Positions 20,293 to 30,600 of a stretch of DNA of 64,000 nt are shown piece after piece. Positions within the stretch are counted from its first letter, which is position 1. Every line of letters begins with the position of its first letter. Below the pieces are notes generated by a model. That model was not told where the DNA came from. It did not search any database and saw only the letters and a list, made by a program, of their open reading frames with translations. The DNA is taken from positions 682,001 through 746,000 of the forward strand of contig NZ_CABFVU010000004.1 of the NCBI RefSeq assembly GCF_902150045.1. The letters are read 5' to 3'. Origin of the DNA: Chitinophaga polysaccharea. GTDB lineage: Bacteria > Bacteroidota > Bacteroidia > Chitinophagales > Chitinophagaceae. The position numbers and the translations under genes were made by a program.

Positions 20293-21414
20293 ATGAAAAC
20301 AATAAAAGGATCCGCCTTTTTAACCCTTCTTGTAATGGTGCTGGTCATCAGTACTGGTTGCAGTCATGATAACAATGACCCCGTAAATCCTCCTGCTGCC
20401 GCTACCATTACCATATCGGGTAAAAACCTGGTGCTGGCTGGCGGGCAGCCGTTCATCCTGCGGGGTATCAATTATCCTATTATTGACGAAGGTTTACCCA
20501 CCCTGGGAAGCCCGGCCAGGTATAAATTCAAAATTGACGAAGCAGCGAAAACCGGCGCCAATGCCATCCGTATTCAATGGTATACCAATGGCACCCATTG
20601 GCTGGATGATACAGCAGACGGCGCGCCCGGAACGGTAGACGGACTGCTGAACAACGGTACGCTGAGTAACATCATAGGATATTGTTATGAGAAGGGCATG
20701 ATCCCCATCCTGGTGATCCAGAATACCGTATGCAAAAGCGACTGGAATTATTTTAATACCGTGGCCCTGCCCTGGTGGCAAAAGCCGGCAGTGATTGACC
20801 TTATCAATAAGCATAAGAAGTACCTGATTGCCAACATCGCCTGCGAATTCGGGGATGTGGAATGGGCTGCAGACCCGGTAGCTGCTAAAGCCGTATTCAA
20901 AAGCAATTACATCCAGGCGGTGCAGCGGCTGCGTAATGCAGGCATCACTATTCCACTGATGATTGATGCGCCTGACTGCGGCACTTCCTCTTCAGCACTG
21001 GCCGCAGTGGCGAAAGATATCCTGAACGCAGATCCCGGTAAGAACATTATCTTCTCCGCACATACCTATTGGGCAAATTATGCCAATACTGCAGCTGCCG
21101 TTAAAGCGAAACTGGATGAGATAAATAATACAGGTACCTGTTTTGTTTTCGGGGAAGTAGGCAACTGGCAGGATGGTAATGTTTGCTGCGCCTATGATAT
21201 CAGCAATTTATACCGTATTGTACTGGGAGAAGCCTGCAACCGGGGCATTGGATGGCTTGCATGGGCATATACCCAGGATTGCTGTAAACCGCGGGAAATG
21301 ACAACCAACGGAGAATTCAGCACACTAACTCCTTATGGCAATGATATCATTAACAATACTACTTACGGATTGCGCTCCGCGGGTTCCTGTGCAGCCCTGC
21401 CCCTGCCCCGGTAG
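20293..21414 (+). CDS. Glycoside hydrolase family 5-like lipoprotein (endo-mannanase/cellulase type)
   Basis: 373 residues with a lipobox STGC (Cys23) and acidic spacer, so a surface or periplasmic lipoprotein. A GH5-like (beta/alpha)8 fold is suggested by LVLAGGQPFILRGINYP at the first strand, GANAIRIQW, the acid/base strand ending NIACEFGD (Glu185), the HTYW motif, and the nucleophile strand FVFGEVGNW (Glu288), followed by GIGWLAWAY. Family knowledge: GH5 enzymes cleave beta-linked glucans or mannans with two catalytic glutamates. Oddity: the residue before the acid/base Glu is Cys184, where the family nearly always has Asn (NE). Many cysteines in the C-terminal half (VCCAY, DCCKP) suggest disulfides. 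Substrate cannot be decided from sequence. Confidence 0.82.
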   Translation: MKTIKGSAFLTLLVMVLVISTGCSHDNNDPVNPPAAATITISGKNLVLAGGQPFILRGINYPIIDEGLPTLGSPARYKFKIDEAAKTGANAIRIQWYTNGTHWLDDTADGAPGTVDGLLNNGTLSNIIGYCYEKGMIPILVIQNTVCKSDWNYFNTVALPWWQKPAVIDLINKHKKYLIANIACEFGDVEWAADPVAAKAVFKSNYIQAVQRLRNAGITIPLMIDAPDCGTSSSALAAVAKDILNADPGKNIIFSAHTYWANYANTAAAVKAKLDEINNTGTCFVFGEVGNWQDGNVCCAYDISNLYRIVLGEACNRGIGWLAWAYTQDCCKPREMTTNGEFSTLTPYGNDIINNTTYGLRSAGSCAALPLPR

Positions 21415-21498
21415 CCTTGAACAGCAGCAGGGCAGAAACATAGGAGGATAACTATAAATGTTTGTAAATTTAAATAAAAAACGGTGGCCTTACCGCGG

Positions 21499-24465
21499 AT
21501 GATATCGCATGCACTGTTTGGGTTAATATGCTGTAGCTGCTTTACCTTCAACGGGAGCGTTTACGGCCAGGATCATTACAGGAAACAAACCCTCAACTAT
21601 ATGGACGGCCTTCCGTCCGACTACGTAAATGCCGCCATTCCTGATTCATCCGGTTATTTATATATCGCGTCGCAAAGAGGCATTTCCATTTATGATGGCT
21701 ACCGCTTTGTCAACCACCCGTCGGTACAAACCGGGGTAACTGATTTATTCCTCGATCATAATGCCTTTTACTTTTATGACGACAGGGGACTGAACCGGTT
21801 GCAGGGCTTTAATAAAGCGCCCCGGTTACTGACAGCGAATATCTTTACAGATACTGATCCGAATAATGATGCATATAGAAATATTTTTGTAGACGGGAAG
21901 GGGAGGATATGGTCAACAGACTTTAGCTATGTAAAATATCACCTGCCGCAAACCGGTAAGACCTCGTCCTTCCTTATCGGGCCGGATAATAAAGATGCAG
22001 AGATCAATACCGACATATTGCAAATTGCCGACGGCACTATATGGGTGCCTGCAAGGTCCGGCCTTTGGGTATGGCATGAAGCAAACAACAAACTGACACT
22101 GCATCCCGAAACAGCCATAAGCCGCTTAAGCTATGAAAGCGCCATCCGGGTGAATAACGGGGAAGTGATCCTTTCCGCTACCGACGGAAAACTGATCCGG
22201 GTAAACCCGGCAACAGGGGAATTTGATTATCTCCCTTTACTTCCCAAACGCGATGTAGTAAAGGGATTCCTGCTTACTTCAAAAGGACTGTTTCTTTACA
22301 CCACACAAAAAATATATCAGCTGGAGCAGAATAACTACCGGGAGGTTTGCAGCATTGATGCTGCCGTGATCAATTACGTAAGTTTTGATGCGCGTACCAA
22401 CCTGTTCTGGGTAGCCACTACAAAAGGCCTGGTAAAATTAACCCCGCTTCCCGACGCACTTGAAACATTCATCATTCCCCGGACCAATGAAAAAGATGAC
22501 CCGGTGATATCTGTGGTGGAACAGAAAGCAGGCGGACTATGGATGCTTACCAGGGCCGGAGATGTTTGGTTTTATGAAAACGGGTCATGGGAGAAGCGGT
22601 TTGCAGAACAGGCCGGAAGTAAATGTTATGCATTGGATGAGGTAGACCACCAGGTAATGTTATCTACCAGCAAGGGAATATTCCTTTGGCGCGACAAACA
22701 TTTCCAGCCGCTTCATTTACCGGATCTGCAGATAAAGAGTGCTATACGCAAAGTGTTGGTTACCCCGCAGAACGAATACTGGGTTGTTTTCTCAGGCCAG
22801 CCAATTGCACGGTACAGTTACCCCGGTCTTAAAAAATTTTCCAGGGCATTTAACAACGACACTGCTTTCTGGACAGGCAATACCTGGAACGATATGCTGG
22901 TAGATAACAGCGGCACCATCTGGCTGGCGGGGTGGATGCCCAAAGCATGGGGCATTGCGCGTTATGACCCGGCTAAAAATCAGTTTACAGAGATCTCCGA
23001 TTCTACCATCAATAAAAAAACACTGGGTGTGTTTGTGGGCGATTATTACAACAGCATTGGCCAGGCCGCTAATGGCAGCCTTTTGTTTTCCGCCTATGGC
23101 GGTTGGAACCGCACCGATGAAAAAGGAAGGATCACCCAGAAGGTAGATACGCATACTTACGGGATAACAGACACATATGTAGTGGGTATTTCCGAAGACC
23201 TGCACGGGAACGTGTTTTTTGGTACCCGTGAAGGACTGCATGTATGGCTGAAAGAGAAGAACAGGGTAGTGCGGTTGTCGCAGATAGATGGATTGCCTAC
23301 AGACTACCTGGTAAATGCGCATAAAAAACTGATCAATGGAAAACTTGCCCTGGGCATTCCAAACGGGCTATTGCTGATAGATACCGAAAAGATGCTGCAG
23401 ACGCGGTTAACCAACCGCCTGCGTCTTACCCAAACCAGGATAAACGATGTTACCAGGTCTGAAAATAATACCGATATTGAACTGTCCAGGAAAGAAACAT
23501 CCCTGTACCTGTTTTTTTCTGACCTGTCGTACCTCGATCCCTATAAAGTACAATTCAGGTATAAATACAATGATGAGAATAACTGGCACGACCTGGGGCA
23601 TCGCCCTGAATTATCCCTTGATCATATTACGCCGGGAGATTATGCTATTACCATAGCAGTAGCTGATAACCTGGCCAACCTGCAGCAACAAACACTTACG
23701 TTGTTTGTAACAGCTCATCCGGCATGGTGGCAAACATGGTGGTTCCGCATTGCCGCGCTGATCCTGGTCACAGGGCTGGTGGTATTCCTGATAAAACGGA
23801 GAATCAGAAATATCTGGCGGGAAGCGGAATTAAGACACCGGATCGCTGAAACAGAGATGATGGCGTTGCGGGCGCAGATGAACCCTCATTTTATTTTCAA
23901 TTGTATTAACGGTATCGATGCCCTGATACAAAGCAATGATAAATACCACGCAACAGTGTACCTTAACAAGTTTGCCAGGCTGCTGCGCAACGTGCTGGAC
24001 AGCTCCATGCAAAACGTGATCAGCCTGGCAAAAGACCTGGAAACGCTGCAGCTGTATATCGACCTGGAACAGCTCCGCGATGAAAATAAATTCACCGCAT
24101 CCATCAGGGCAGATGAGTCCCTGCTGCTGGACGATTACCAGGTGCCACCGCTGGTGGTACAACCGTATGTTGAAAACGCCATCCTGCATGGACTGAGATA
24201 TCGCCCGGATAATAACGGCAGGCTCACCATTACGGTAACCAAAAACGAAGAGCATATTGAATATATTATTGAAGACAATGGGGTGGGCAGGGATACGGTC
24301 AGGAGTGGCAGTAAACGGAATGATCATTCCTATGGCATGCAGATGGGGAAAGACAGGATAAGATTTTTTAATAATGAAGAGTATGCATCTGTAGAGGTAA
24401 CAGATTTGAAGAACGAAGGAAAGCCCACCGGCACCAGGGTTCAGGTACTATTAAAAATTCAGTAA
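21499..24465 (+). CDS. Propeller sensor histidine kinase of the LytS/His_kinase family
   Basis: 988 residues from the ATG at 21499 (a GTG at 21484 is an alternative start); the ATG gives a clean signal sequence MISHALFGLICC. Periplasmic part: Reg_prop-type beta-propeller repeats to about residue 650 (MDGLPSDYVNAA, GTIWVPARSGLW, DGLPTDYLVNA), then a Y_Y_Y domain (about 670-735). One transmembrane helix lies at about 745-765, followed by a His_kinase domain with LRAQMNPHFIFNCING (phospho-acceptor His797), the N-box PYVENAILHGL and the G-box EDNGVGRD. The architecture resembles one-membrane-pass sensors that detect extracellular ligands, often glycans or peptides. The stop overlaps the start of the response regulator (TAATG), indicating translational coupling. 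Confidence 0.92.
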   Translation: MISHALFGLICCSCFTFNGSVYGQDHYRKQTLNYMDGLPSDYVNAAIPDSSGYLYIASQRGISIYDGYRFVNHPSVQTGVTDLFLDHNAFYFYDDRGLNRLQGFNKAPRLLTANIFTDTDPNNDAYRNIFVDGKGRIWSTDFSYVKYHLPQTGKTSSFLIGPDNKDAEINTDILQIADGTIWVPARSGLWVWHEANNKLTLHPETAISRLSYESAIRVNNGEVILSATDGKLIRVNPATGEFDYLPLLPKRDVVKGFLLTSKGLFLYTTQKIYQLEQNNYREVCSIDAAVINYVSFDARTNLFWVATTKGLVKLTPLPDALETFIIPRTNEKDDPVISVVEQKAGGLWMLTRAGDVWFYENGSWEKRFAEQAGSKCYALDEVDHQVMLSTSKGIFLWRDKHFQPLHLPDLQIKSAIRKVLVTPQNEYWVVFSGQPIARYSYPGLKKFSRAFNNDTAFWTGNTWNDMLVDNSGTIWLAGWMPKAWGIARYDPAKNQFTEISDSTINKKTLGVFVGDYYNSIGQAANGSLLFSAYGGWNRTDEKGRITQKVDTHTYGITDTYVVGISEDLHGNVFFGTREGLHVWLKEKNRVVRLSQIDGLPTDYLVNAHKKLINGKLALGIPNGLLLIDTEKMLQTRLTNRLRLTQTRINDVTRSENNTDIELSRKETSLYLFFSDLSYLDPYKVQFRYKYNDENNWHDLGHRPELSLDHITPGDYAITIAVADNLANLQQQTLTLFVTAHPAWWQTWWFRIAALILVTGLVVFLIKRRIRNIWREAELRHRIAETEMMALRAQMNPHFIFNCINGIDALIQSNDKYHATVYLNKFARLLRNVLDSSMQNVISLAKDLETLQLYIDLEQLRDENKFTASIRADESLLLDDYQVPPLVVQPYVENAILHGLRYRPDNNGRLTITVTKNEEHIEYIIEDNGVGRDTVRSGSKRNDHSYGMQMGKDRIRFFNNEEYASVEVTDLKNEGKPTGTRVQVLLKIQ

Positions 24466-25025
24466 TGCTGACAGCTATAATTATTGATGATGAGAAAAAA
24501 GGGCGCGTTGCCTTACGTGAAAAACTGCACGACTATTGCCCTGAAATAGAACTGCTGGGTGAAGCGGCCGATGGCGCCGAAGGGCTACATCTTATCCAGG
24601 AACAAAAACCGGACATCGTTTTCCTTGATATTGAAATGCCAATTATGAACGGCTTTGAAATGTTGCACCAGCTTCCGCAAAAAGATTTTCATCTTATTTT
24701 TACCACCGCTTATAACCAATACGCCATCAAAGCTATCCGGTATGCAGCCTTCGATTACCTGCTTAAACCTGTTGATATTGAAGAATTGAAATCGGCCATT
24801 CAAAGAGTGAGGGAACAATCGTTGCTGGCGAGCCGTACTATGAAAGACTTTGAAGAGTTGCTGCCTGCAGATATCTTCTTTCGTACGCATCATTCGTACA
24901 TTATCAATCTCCGTTACATCAAGCGTTACATCCGCGGAGAAGGCGGGCAGATAGAACTGGAGAACGGCGCCTATGTAACGGTAGCACGGCGGAAAAAGGA
25001 TGAGCTGCTGAAAAAGTTCAGGTAG
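24465..25025 (+). CDS. LytTR-type response regulator with truncated DNA-binding domain
   Basis: 186 residues. The receiver domain (1-118) is complete: acidic pocket Asp8/Asp9, phospho-acceptor Asp55 in FLDIEMP, Thr80/Thr81 region and Lys101 in LLKPVD. The output domain begins abruptly after SLLA at residue 122 with SRTMKDFEELLPADIFFRTHHSYIINL and RYIKRYIRGEGG and ends VARRKKDELLKKF. Those sequences correspond to the second half of a LytTR DNA-binding domain; the first half (about 50-60 residues that normally precede SRT-KDFEELL) is missing without loss of frame. Family members are normally about 240-250 residues. The protein may not bind DNA normally. Translationally coupled to the kinase gene upstream. 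Confidence 0.9.
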   Translation: MLTAIIIDDEKKGRVALREKLHDYCPEIELLGEAADGAEGLHLIQEQKPDIVFLDIEMPIMNGFEMLHQLPQKDFHLIFTTAYNQYAIKAIRYAAFDYLLKPVDIEELKSAIQRVREQSLLASRTMKDFEELLPADIFFRTHHSYIINLRYIKRYIRGEGGQIELENGAYVTVARRKKDELLKKFR

Positions 25026-25078
25026 TTATACAGCTATTCAATCCATTTTTATGCAAATGCGGAGAAGATCGCTTTTAA

Positions 25079-25189
25079 GAACAGGTCCCTGTTTCCCTAT
25101 TCGCCCTGGCGAAATTATTACAGGACCGGAAGGCGGGCGATCTTTTCCTGTTCAATAAAGAAGAGATACTGATCCTTTCTGTTTATTAA
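25079..25189 (+). other. Short possible coding relic
   Basis: Between the response regulator and the M23 pseudogene, one frame stays open for 36 codons and reads plausibly as a protein end (LFALAKLLQDRKAGDLFLFN, then KEEILILSVY and stop). It has no start codon and is preceded by a stop. Possibly the end of a deleted gene; may be chance. Confidence 0.2.
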
Positions 25190-25239
25190 TAGTGTAATAT
25201 TTTTGATGCTTTCTGCAACTAATGATCTAAACGCTGAAA

Positions 25240-25730
25240 ATGAAACTGAAATTTGTTTTAGTAACACTATATTCCCTGATCTTTTTCACTGCCTTCTCTC
25301 AAACAGAAAATCCGGCAAGCAGGTATACGTCTGAAAAATTTGAAAAGTATTATAATGCCGGTCAGTTCGACAGTATTTATGCTATATTTTCCCCGCAGGC
25401 TAAAATCAGTTTACCGTTAGACAAAACGAAAGCATTTCTTACAAATTTAAAGAACGGCTATGGTAATATCGTGAAGAGAGCCTTTTTTGAAAACCAGACT
25501 GCATTTGCCGTATATAAAACGGAGTTTGAAAAGAGGATAATATCCCTCAGTATAGCTGCTGATAACAACAATGCCATTACAGGGCTGTATACAAGGCCAT
25601 ACTTCAGAACATCGAGAACTTAAATAAGGCAACCGGCGTGAAATGTTACTTCAGTAAACTCAAGGTGAACGGAGTGCCCAAAACGGACTATTCGCCTGTT
25701 AAGGGGGATAAAATAAGTGAAGAAAGATAA
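25240..25730 (+). pseudogene. DUF3887 / M23 metallopeptidase gene with internal deletion and frameshift
   Basis: The intact-looking front part (25240-25623, 127 residues) has a signal peptide (1-20, FTAFSQ) and a DUF3887-like domain (RYTSEKFEKYYNAGQFDSIY, then LPLDKTKAFL and ITGLYTRPY). In another frame, open from 25566 to 25730, the sequence reads ILQNIENLNKATGVKCYF, then KVNGVPKTDYSPVKGDKI and stop. From memory of the family, that is the extreme C-terminus of secreted DUF3887-M23 peptidases, which normally follows the HLHFH zinc-site strand. The roughly 200 residues between, carrying the M23 catalytic core, are absent, and the junction near 25600 shifts frame. Hence a remnant with no peptidase activity. 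A short DUF3887 protein could still be made. A TATTTTTG box at 25198-25205 could be its old promoter. Confidence 0.65.
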
Positions 25731-25925
25731 AGGATCAGCGGCCGGACATTGAGGGAATTTAGCGTGTATATGTGACACATATAATTATTGTTTATCTATA
25801 TTGCCGTGTTGTTGCCCCGAAACCTTTGTTCGCATTGCGTTTTACCAACTCGTGGCAGTTGCGGGGGGAATATTTGAAATATTTTCCGCAATTTCGCATC
25901 TAAACCAACTGAATCAACCAGGATA

Positions 25926-26516
25926 ATGCAGGATGACAAAGATATATGGGAGGCATTTCGGTCCGGAGATGAATCCTCCCTGCAAAGGATCTTTGATAAA
26001 TACTACACTCCACTCTTTAATTATGGTCATAAATTTTCTGCAGATGATCACCTGATAGAAGATGCCCTGCAGAACCTGTTTGTCAGGCTCTGGAAGAACC
26101 GGGATGGTATTAAAGATACCGGCTCCGTTAAAAATTATTTATATAAATCGTTTCGCCGGGTATTGCTCCGGATGCTGGAAGTACAGCAGCGGGAGTATAG
26201 TTTTTCCGTGCCGGAGGGATGGCCGGGGCCGGGACAGGAGCTGCCGTACGATCAAACCCTGATCAGCCGCGAGCGACTGGAAAGTATCCGCAGCAACCTG
26301 GTAGCCGCCCTGGAAAAAATGACACCCAGGCAAAGGGAAATCATCCACCTTCGATATTACGAAGAAATGGAGTACGAAGAAATTGCTGCGCTCATGCAGC
26401 TTTCCGTTTCCAGCACTTATAAATTGCTGTATAAAGCTATAGATACCCTCCGGCAATACTTATCCAAAACTGATCTCCTTATTTTACTGGCTGTTGTTTC
26501 ATTGAAAAAAATCTAA
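25926..26516 (+). CDS. ECF RNA polymerase sigma-70 factor (FecI-like)
   Basis: 196 residues. Sigma region 2 lies at about 15-85 (IFDKYYTPLFNYGHKF, DALQNLFVRLWKNRD) and region 4 at about 130-180 (MTPRQREIIHLRYYEEMEYEEIAALM, then STYKLLYKAIDTLRQYL); there is no region 3, as usual for the ECF group. A hydrophobic tail (LLILLAVVSLKKI) ends the protein. Family knowledge: in Bacteroidota these factors are released by FecR-type anti-sigma proteins when the SusC-type transporter binds its ligand. The anti-sigma gene follows 125 bp downstream and SusC/SusD come next, so this factor most likely activates this very locus. It starts 195 bp after the pseudogene, leaving room for a promoter; no clear consensus was found. 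Confidence 0.93.
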   Translation: MQDDKDIWEAFRSGDESSLQRIFDKYYTPLFNYGHKFSADDHLIEDALQNLFVRLWKNRDGIKDTGSVKNYLYKSFRRVLLRMLEVQQREYSFSVPEGWPGPGQELPYDQTLISRERLESIRSNLVAALEKMTPRQREIIHLRYYEEMEYEEIAALMQLSVSSTYKLLYKAIDTLRQYLSKTDLLILLAVVSLKKI

Positions 26517-26641
26517 GGCAGCCATATCTAATTATATAATTGTTAGAAAATATTCAGTTTCTGACCGTTAAAATAAATTTATTGATTTTTTAACCTGGAC
26601 AAGGGATAAAATTTCAAAGTGCAGTGTATATATAATCAGCT

Positions 26642-27679
26642 ATGGAACATCAGCAGGGGAATTATACGGACTATACCACTACTTCTTTCTTTAAAGATGA
26701 AACGTTTATTCGTCATGTACTGAAGTGGGACGACGCATCTATTGCTTACTGGGTGCAGCTTTCCACGCAGTACCCGGATAAGAGGGCCGCTATGGAAGAA
26801 GCCCGTGCCTGGATACTGCTCCTGAACAGGGAACCGGCCTATAGTCCTGCTACAGGTAAATCACTGCTATGGGAAAAAATTGCCGGCAACATAGCAGCAG
26901 ATGAGCAACGGCAGCGGCGATATTACAGGCCCATGAAACTGGTGGCTAAATGGACAGCGGCTGCTGCAGCGGTACTGTTGTTCATGGTAGTTGTCAGGGA
27001 GCTGTCGTCCCATGGCCAGAGGTCCTATACCACCGCATTTGGAAAGCATGAACAGGTGGTGTTGCCGGATGAATCCGTAGTTACTTTAAACGGTAATTCT
27101 TCCATTCACTACTCCCGTACCTGGAAATCAGCAAAACCACGGGAGATATGGCTGAACGGGGAAGCCTACTTTGAAGTAAAGCATGTAGCCATCAAAAACA
27201 GGTGGCAGCAATCGGATTCGTTCCATGTACATGTAAGTAACCTTGCGCTCACTGTACTGGGCACTAAGTTTAATGTAAGGAACCGCCGCAACATCACGGA
27301 GATCTCCCTGCTGGAAGGCAGTTTGAGGATTGAAAAGAACGGCCCCGGGGCATTTGTCAAAATACTAAAACCGGGCGACGCTTTTGTTTATGACAGCAGT
27401 AAACAGCTGTTAAAGGAAATGGAAAGAAAGCCGCAGGCCAATAAAGCCTGGACAGCCAACGAATTAGACCTGGACGGCTATACCCTCCGGGAAATACTGA
27501 ACGTGCTGGAAGACAACTACGGTTACAGTATTACTTTAGATGCGCCGGAGCTGGCGCAGAAAAGGCTTTCGGGAACAGTGCCTGCAGCCAATGCAGACGA
27601 TATCCTTTTTGTTATCAGGAAGGTATTTAATCTTAAAATCAGTCAAAAAGCAAATCATTTAATTATCAGCCAAAATTAG
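26642..27679 (+). CDS. FecR family anti-sigma factor
   Basis: 345 residues. Cytoplasmic N-terminal part (1-97) containing the expected sigma-binding helices (WDDASIAYWVQLSTQYPD), a single transmembrane helix at about 100-118 (WTAAAAAVLLFMVVV), then the periplasmic FecR domain (about 130-235: GKHEQVVLPDESVVTLNGNS, WLNGEAYFEV, LTVLGTKFNVR) and a C-terminal DUF4974/secretin-like domain (about 270-345: YTLREILNVLEDNYGYSI). It transmits the occupancy of the TonB-dependent transducer to the sigma factor encoded just upstream. It is separated from SusC by only 4 bases, so the two are cotranscribed. Confidence 0.93.
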   Translation: MEHQQGNYTDYTTTSFFKDETFIRHVLKWDDASIAYWVQLSTQYPDKRAAMEEARAWILLLNREPAYSPATGKSLLWEKIAGNIAADEQRQRRYYRPMKLVAKWTAAAAAVLLFMVVVRELSSHGQRSYTTAFGKHEQVVLPDESVVTLNGNSSIHYSRTWKSAKPREIWLNGEAYFEVKHVAIKNRWQQSDSFHVHVSNLALTVLGTKFNVRNRRNITEISLLEGSLRIEKNGPGAFVKILKPGDAFVYDSSKQLLKEMERKPQANKAWTANELDLDGYTLREILNVLEDNYGYSITLDAPELAQKRLSGTVPAANADDILFVIRKVFNLKISQKANHLIISQN

Positions 27680-27683
27680 TAGC

Positions 27684-30600
27684 ATGTATAAACGGATGTT
27701 ATTTGTCATGTGTTGCCTCTGCGTAACACTGCCGGGGAAGTTATTTGCACAACAGCAGGTAAAACTAAAAGCGGCGCTGGAAGAAGTGAAAGCGGTATAT
27801 GGTACCAGGTTTGCCTACGAAGAGCACCTGCTGGATAATATTTACGTGAGCCTTAAACGTCCGCTCACCAAGAAAGAGCCGGTAGAAGCCGTATTGAAGG
27901 ACCTGTTGTATAATAAAGGATTTGTTTTCCTCTATGTACAGGAAAATTATTACACCATTATCAAGGATAACCGCCCGGTAAAAAGCCCGGATACAACGCC
28001 GGCAGAAAATTCCGAGATCCCTGACGAAGGATATGCGCAAACCATTACAGGTATGGTAACGGATACAGAAGGGCGCCCGCTGGTAGGCGTAACCGTTATA
28101 CCACAGGGATATGCTATCCGGTTTGGCGCGCTCACCAGCAGCGACGGCAGGTACACGCTGCGGTTGAAAGAGAAAACAACGGCGGTTGTTTTCACCTTTG
28201 TAGGCATGAACCCTTTGAAGCTCGACGTGGGAGATAACAACGTTGTGAACGCCCGGATGGAAGCCGATATACATCAGCTCCAGGAAGTGAATGTATTATC
28301 TACCGGTTACCAGACCTTACCGAAGGAAAGAGCTACCGGCGCGTTTGAGCAGATCACCAGTAAACAGATAAAAGCCGTGCCCGCCGTGAATTTAATGGAG
28401 CGCCTGGAAGGCACTGCGCCTGGCGTCCGTTTTGATGTGCGGAACAATAAGATCAACATCCGTGGGGTAAATACCCTTGGCGCCGGCGCAGGCAGCACGC
28501 CACTCATCGTTATAGACGGCTTCCCTGCAGTGGAACAGGATCTCACCACCAGAACGATTGGTAATGCCAGCGGGGGCTCCGTATTAAGCCGTTATAATCC
28601 CGAAGATATTGAATCCATCACCATACTGAAAGATGCCGCCGCTACCTCCATCTGGGGCGCCAAAGCGGCCAATGGCGTTATTGTGATCACCACCAAAAAA
28701 GGAAAGAAAAATTCATCCAGTATCAACTTCAGCAGCAACCTCAGTATCTCCAATCCGGCAGATATGAAGAATCTTAACCGCATGAGCACCGCGGAATATA
28801 TTGACCTGGAGAAGGAAATGAAGGACCTGGGATTTTTTACCGATCCTGCCATCTGGGACAACAGCTGGATGACGTTCAACCAGAACAGGCCCGTTAGCGA
28901 AGCTCTGGAATGGATGTTTAAAGTAGACCGTGCTACCGCAACCGCCGGCCAGCGCGACTCCGCATTATCTGCCCTTGGTAAAATGGATAACCGGGGCCAG
29001 ATCCGTGACCTGCTGCTTCAACGCGCCGTTTCCCAGCAATATAACCTCTCTTTCTCCGGGGGCGGCCCGCACAGCACTTACTACCTGTCTACCAACTATA
29101 CCAAAGATGTTCCCGTGTTCAGAAATAATAAAGGAGAAAATTATTTTGTTAATGCCAACCTGAGCAATGAATTGTTTAACAACAGGGTTACTATCAGCAC
29201 AGGGCTCAATTACAATTACGCCAGCAGCACGGCCAATACAGCCGCCCTGAATGCCATTGGCAACGGGCGCCTGGGACTGCGGCCCTATGAAATGCTGCAG
29301 GACAATGCCGGTAATCCCATTGCCCGCTCTATCGATTACCGCGATGAAGTGGCGGCGGATTTCCTCAGCAAAGGCTATCTCCCCTGGACTTACAGCCCTT
29401 TGCAGGAAATGAATTACGGTAATTCTGTTACAAAAGAAAACCGGTACCGCTTCACAACAGATATCAATACAAAGATCACCGACTGGATAAATGTAAGTGT
29501 AGCAGGCACCCTGCAACGCAATATCGCCGAAAATACCATCCTCGGTGAATTGGAAAGCTACGATACCAGAGTATTAGTGAATACCGGTACCACGATAGGC
29601 CCTAATGGCCGCCTGGTGTATGGCGTGCCTTACGGTGGCAAAATGACAAATCTAAATACGAATACGGTTAACTACGGGCTGCGCGGACAGGTGAACGTTA
29701 ATAAATCCTGGGGCAATAATTTCTCGCTTAATGCATTGGCCGGTACGGAAATCCGGGAAGACCAGCGTACTGCTTACCAGCAAACGCGTTACGGATTTAA
29801 CAGTGATACCTATTCTTCCGCCTCCTGGGATCCCAATGTGTATTACCAGACCGTGATGGGCTGGACCACCTCGCTCGGTTTTTCCGATGGCAACATTAAC
29901 AAGTCTATCAACCGGTTCCTGTCGTACTACGGAAATGGCGCCCTCTCCATGATGAACAACCGTTACATAGTATCAGGAAGTATCCGTTTTGATGATTTTA
30001 CACTGGCAGGCGCTTCCCGCAGCCAGCGCGCAAGGCCCTTATGGAGCGCCGGCGTGAAGTGGGATGTTACTTCGGAAGATTTTATGAAATCAGTAAACTG
30101 GCTCAATAAACTGAATGTCCGGCTCACCTATGGTACCGGAGGCGCTGTGCCTATGAGTGCCAGCAACGCCGCCCTGCTGGATCTGAAAGGACTGGACCAG
30201 GTTACCCGTGAACCCTATGGCAATGTATTATCTCCCGCCAACAATAAGATCAGCTGGGAACTTACCCAAACCTGGAACCTTGGGGTAGATGTGGATGTAT
30301 TGAACAACCGCCTGCATTTCAGTGCGGATGCCTATCGCAAAAGAACCAGCGATATACTGTGGCAGTTCCCCATCAACACCACTTACGGATGGAGCTCACT
30401 TTATTATAATGCCGCCAGCATGAAAGGACATGGTTACGATGTCGGGATCCGCGGGGATATTGTAAGGAACAGGAACTTCGGTTGGAGCTCCACTTTCAAT
30501 TTTGCCTACAATACCAACGAAGTAACGGATGCCCGTTTTACACGGCCCACCAGCAGCTTTGCCGTGAGCAGCAGCAGCCCGATTGAGGGAATGCCCACTG

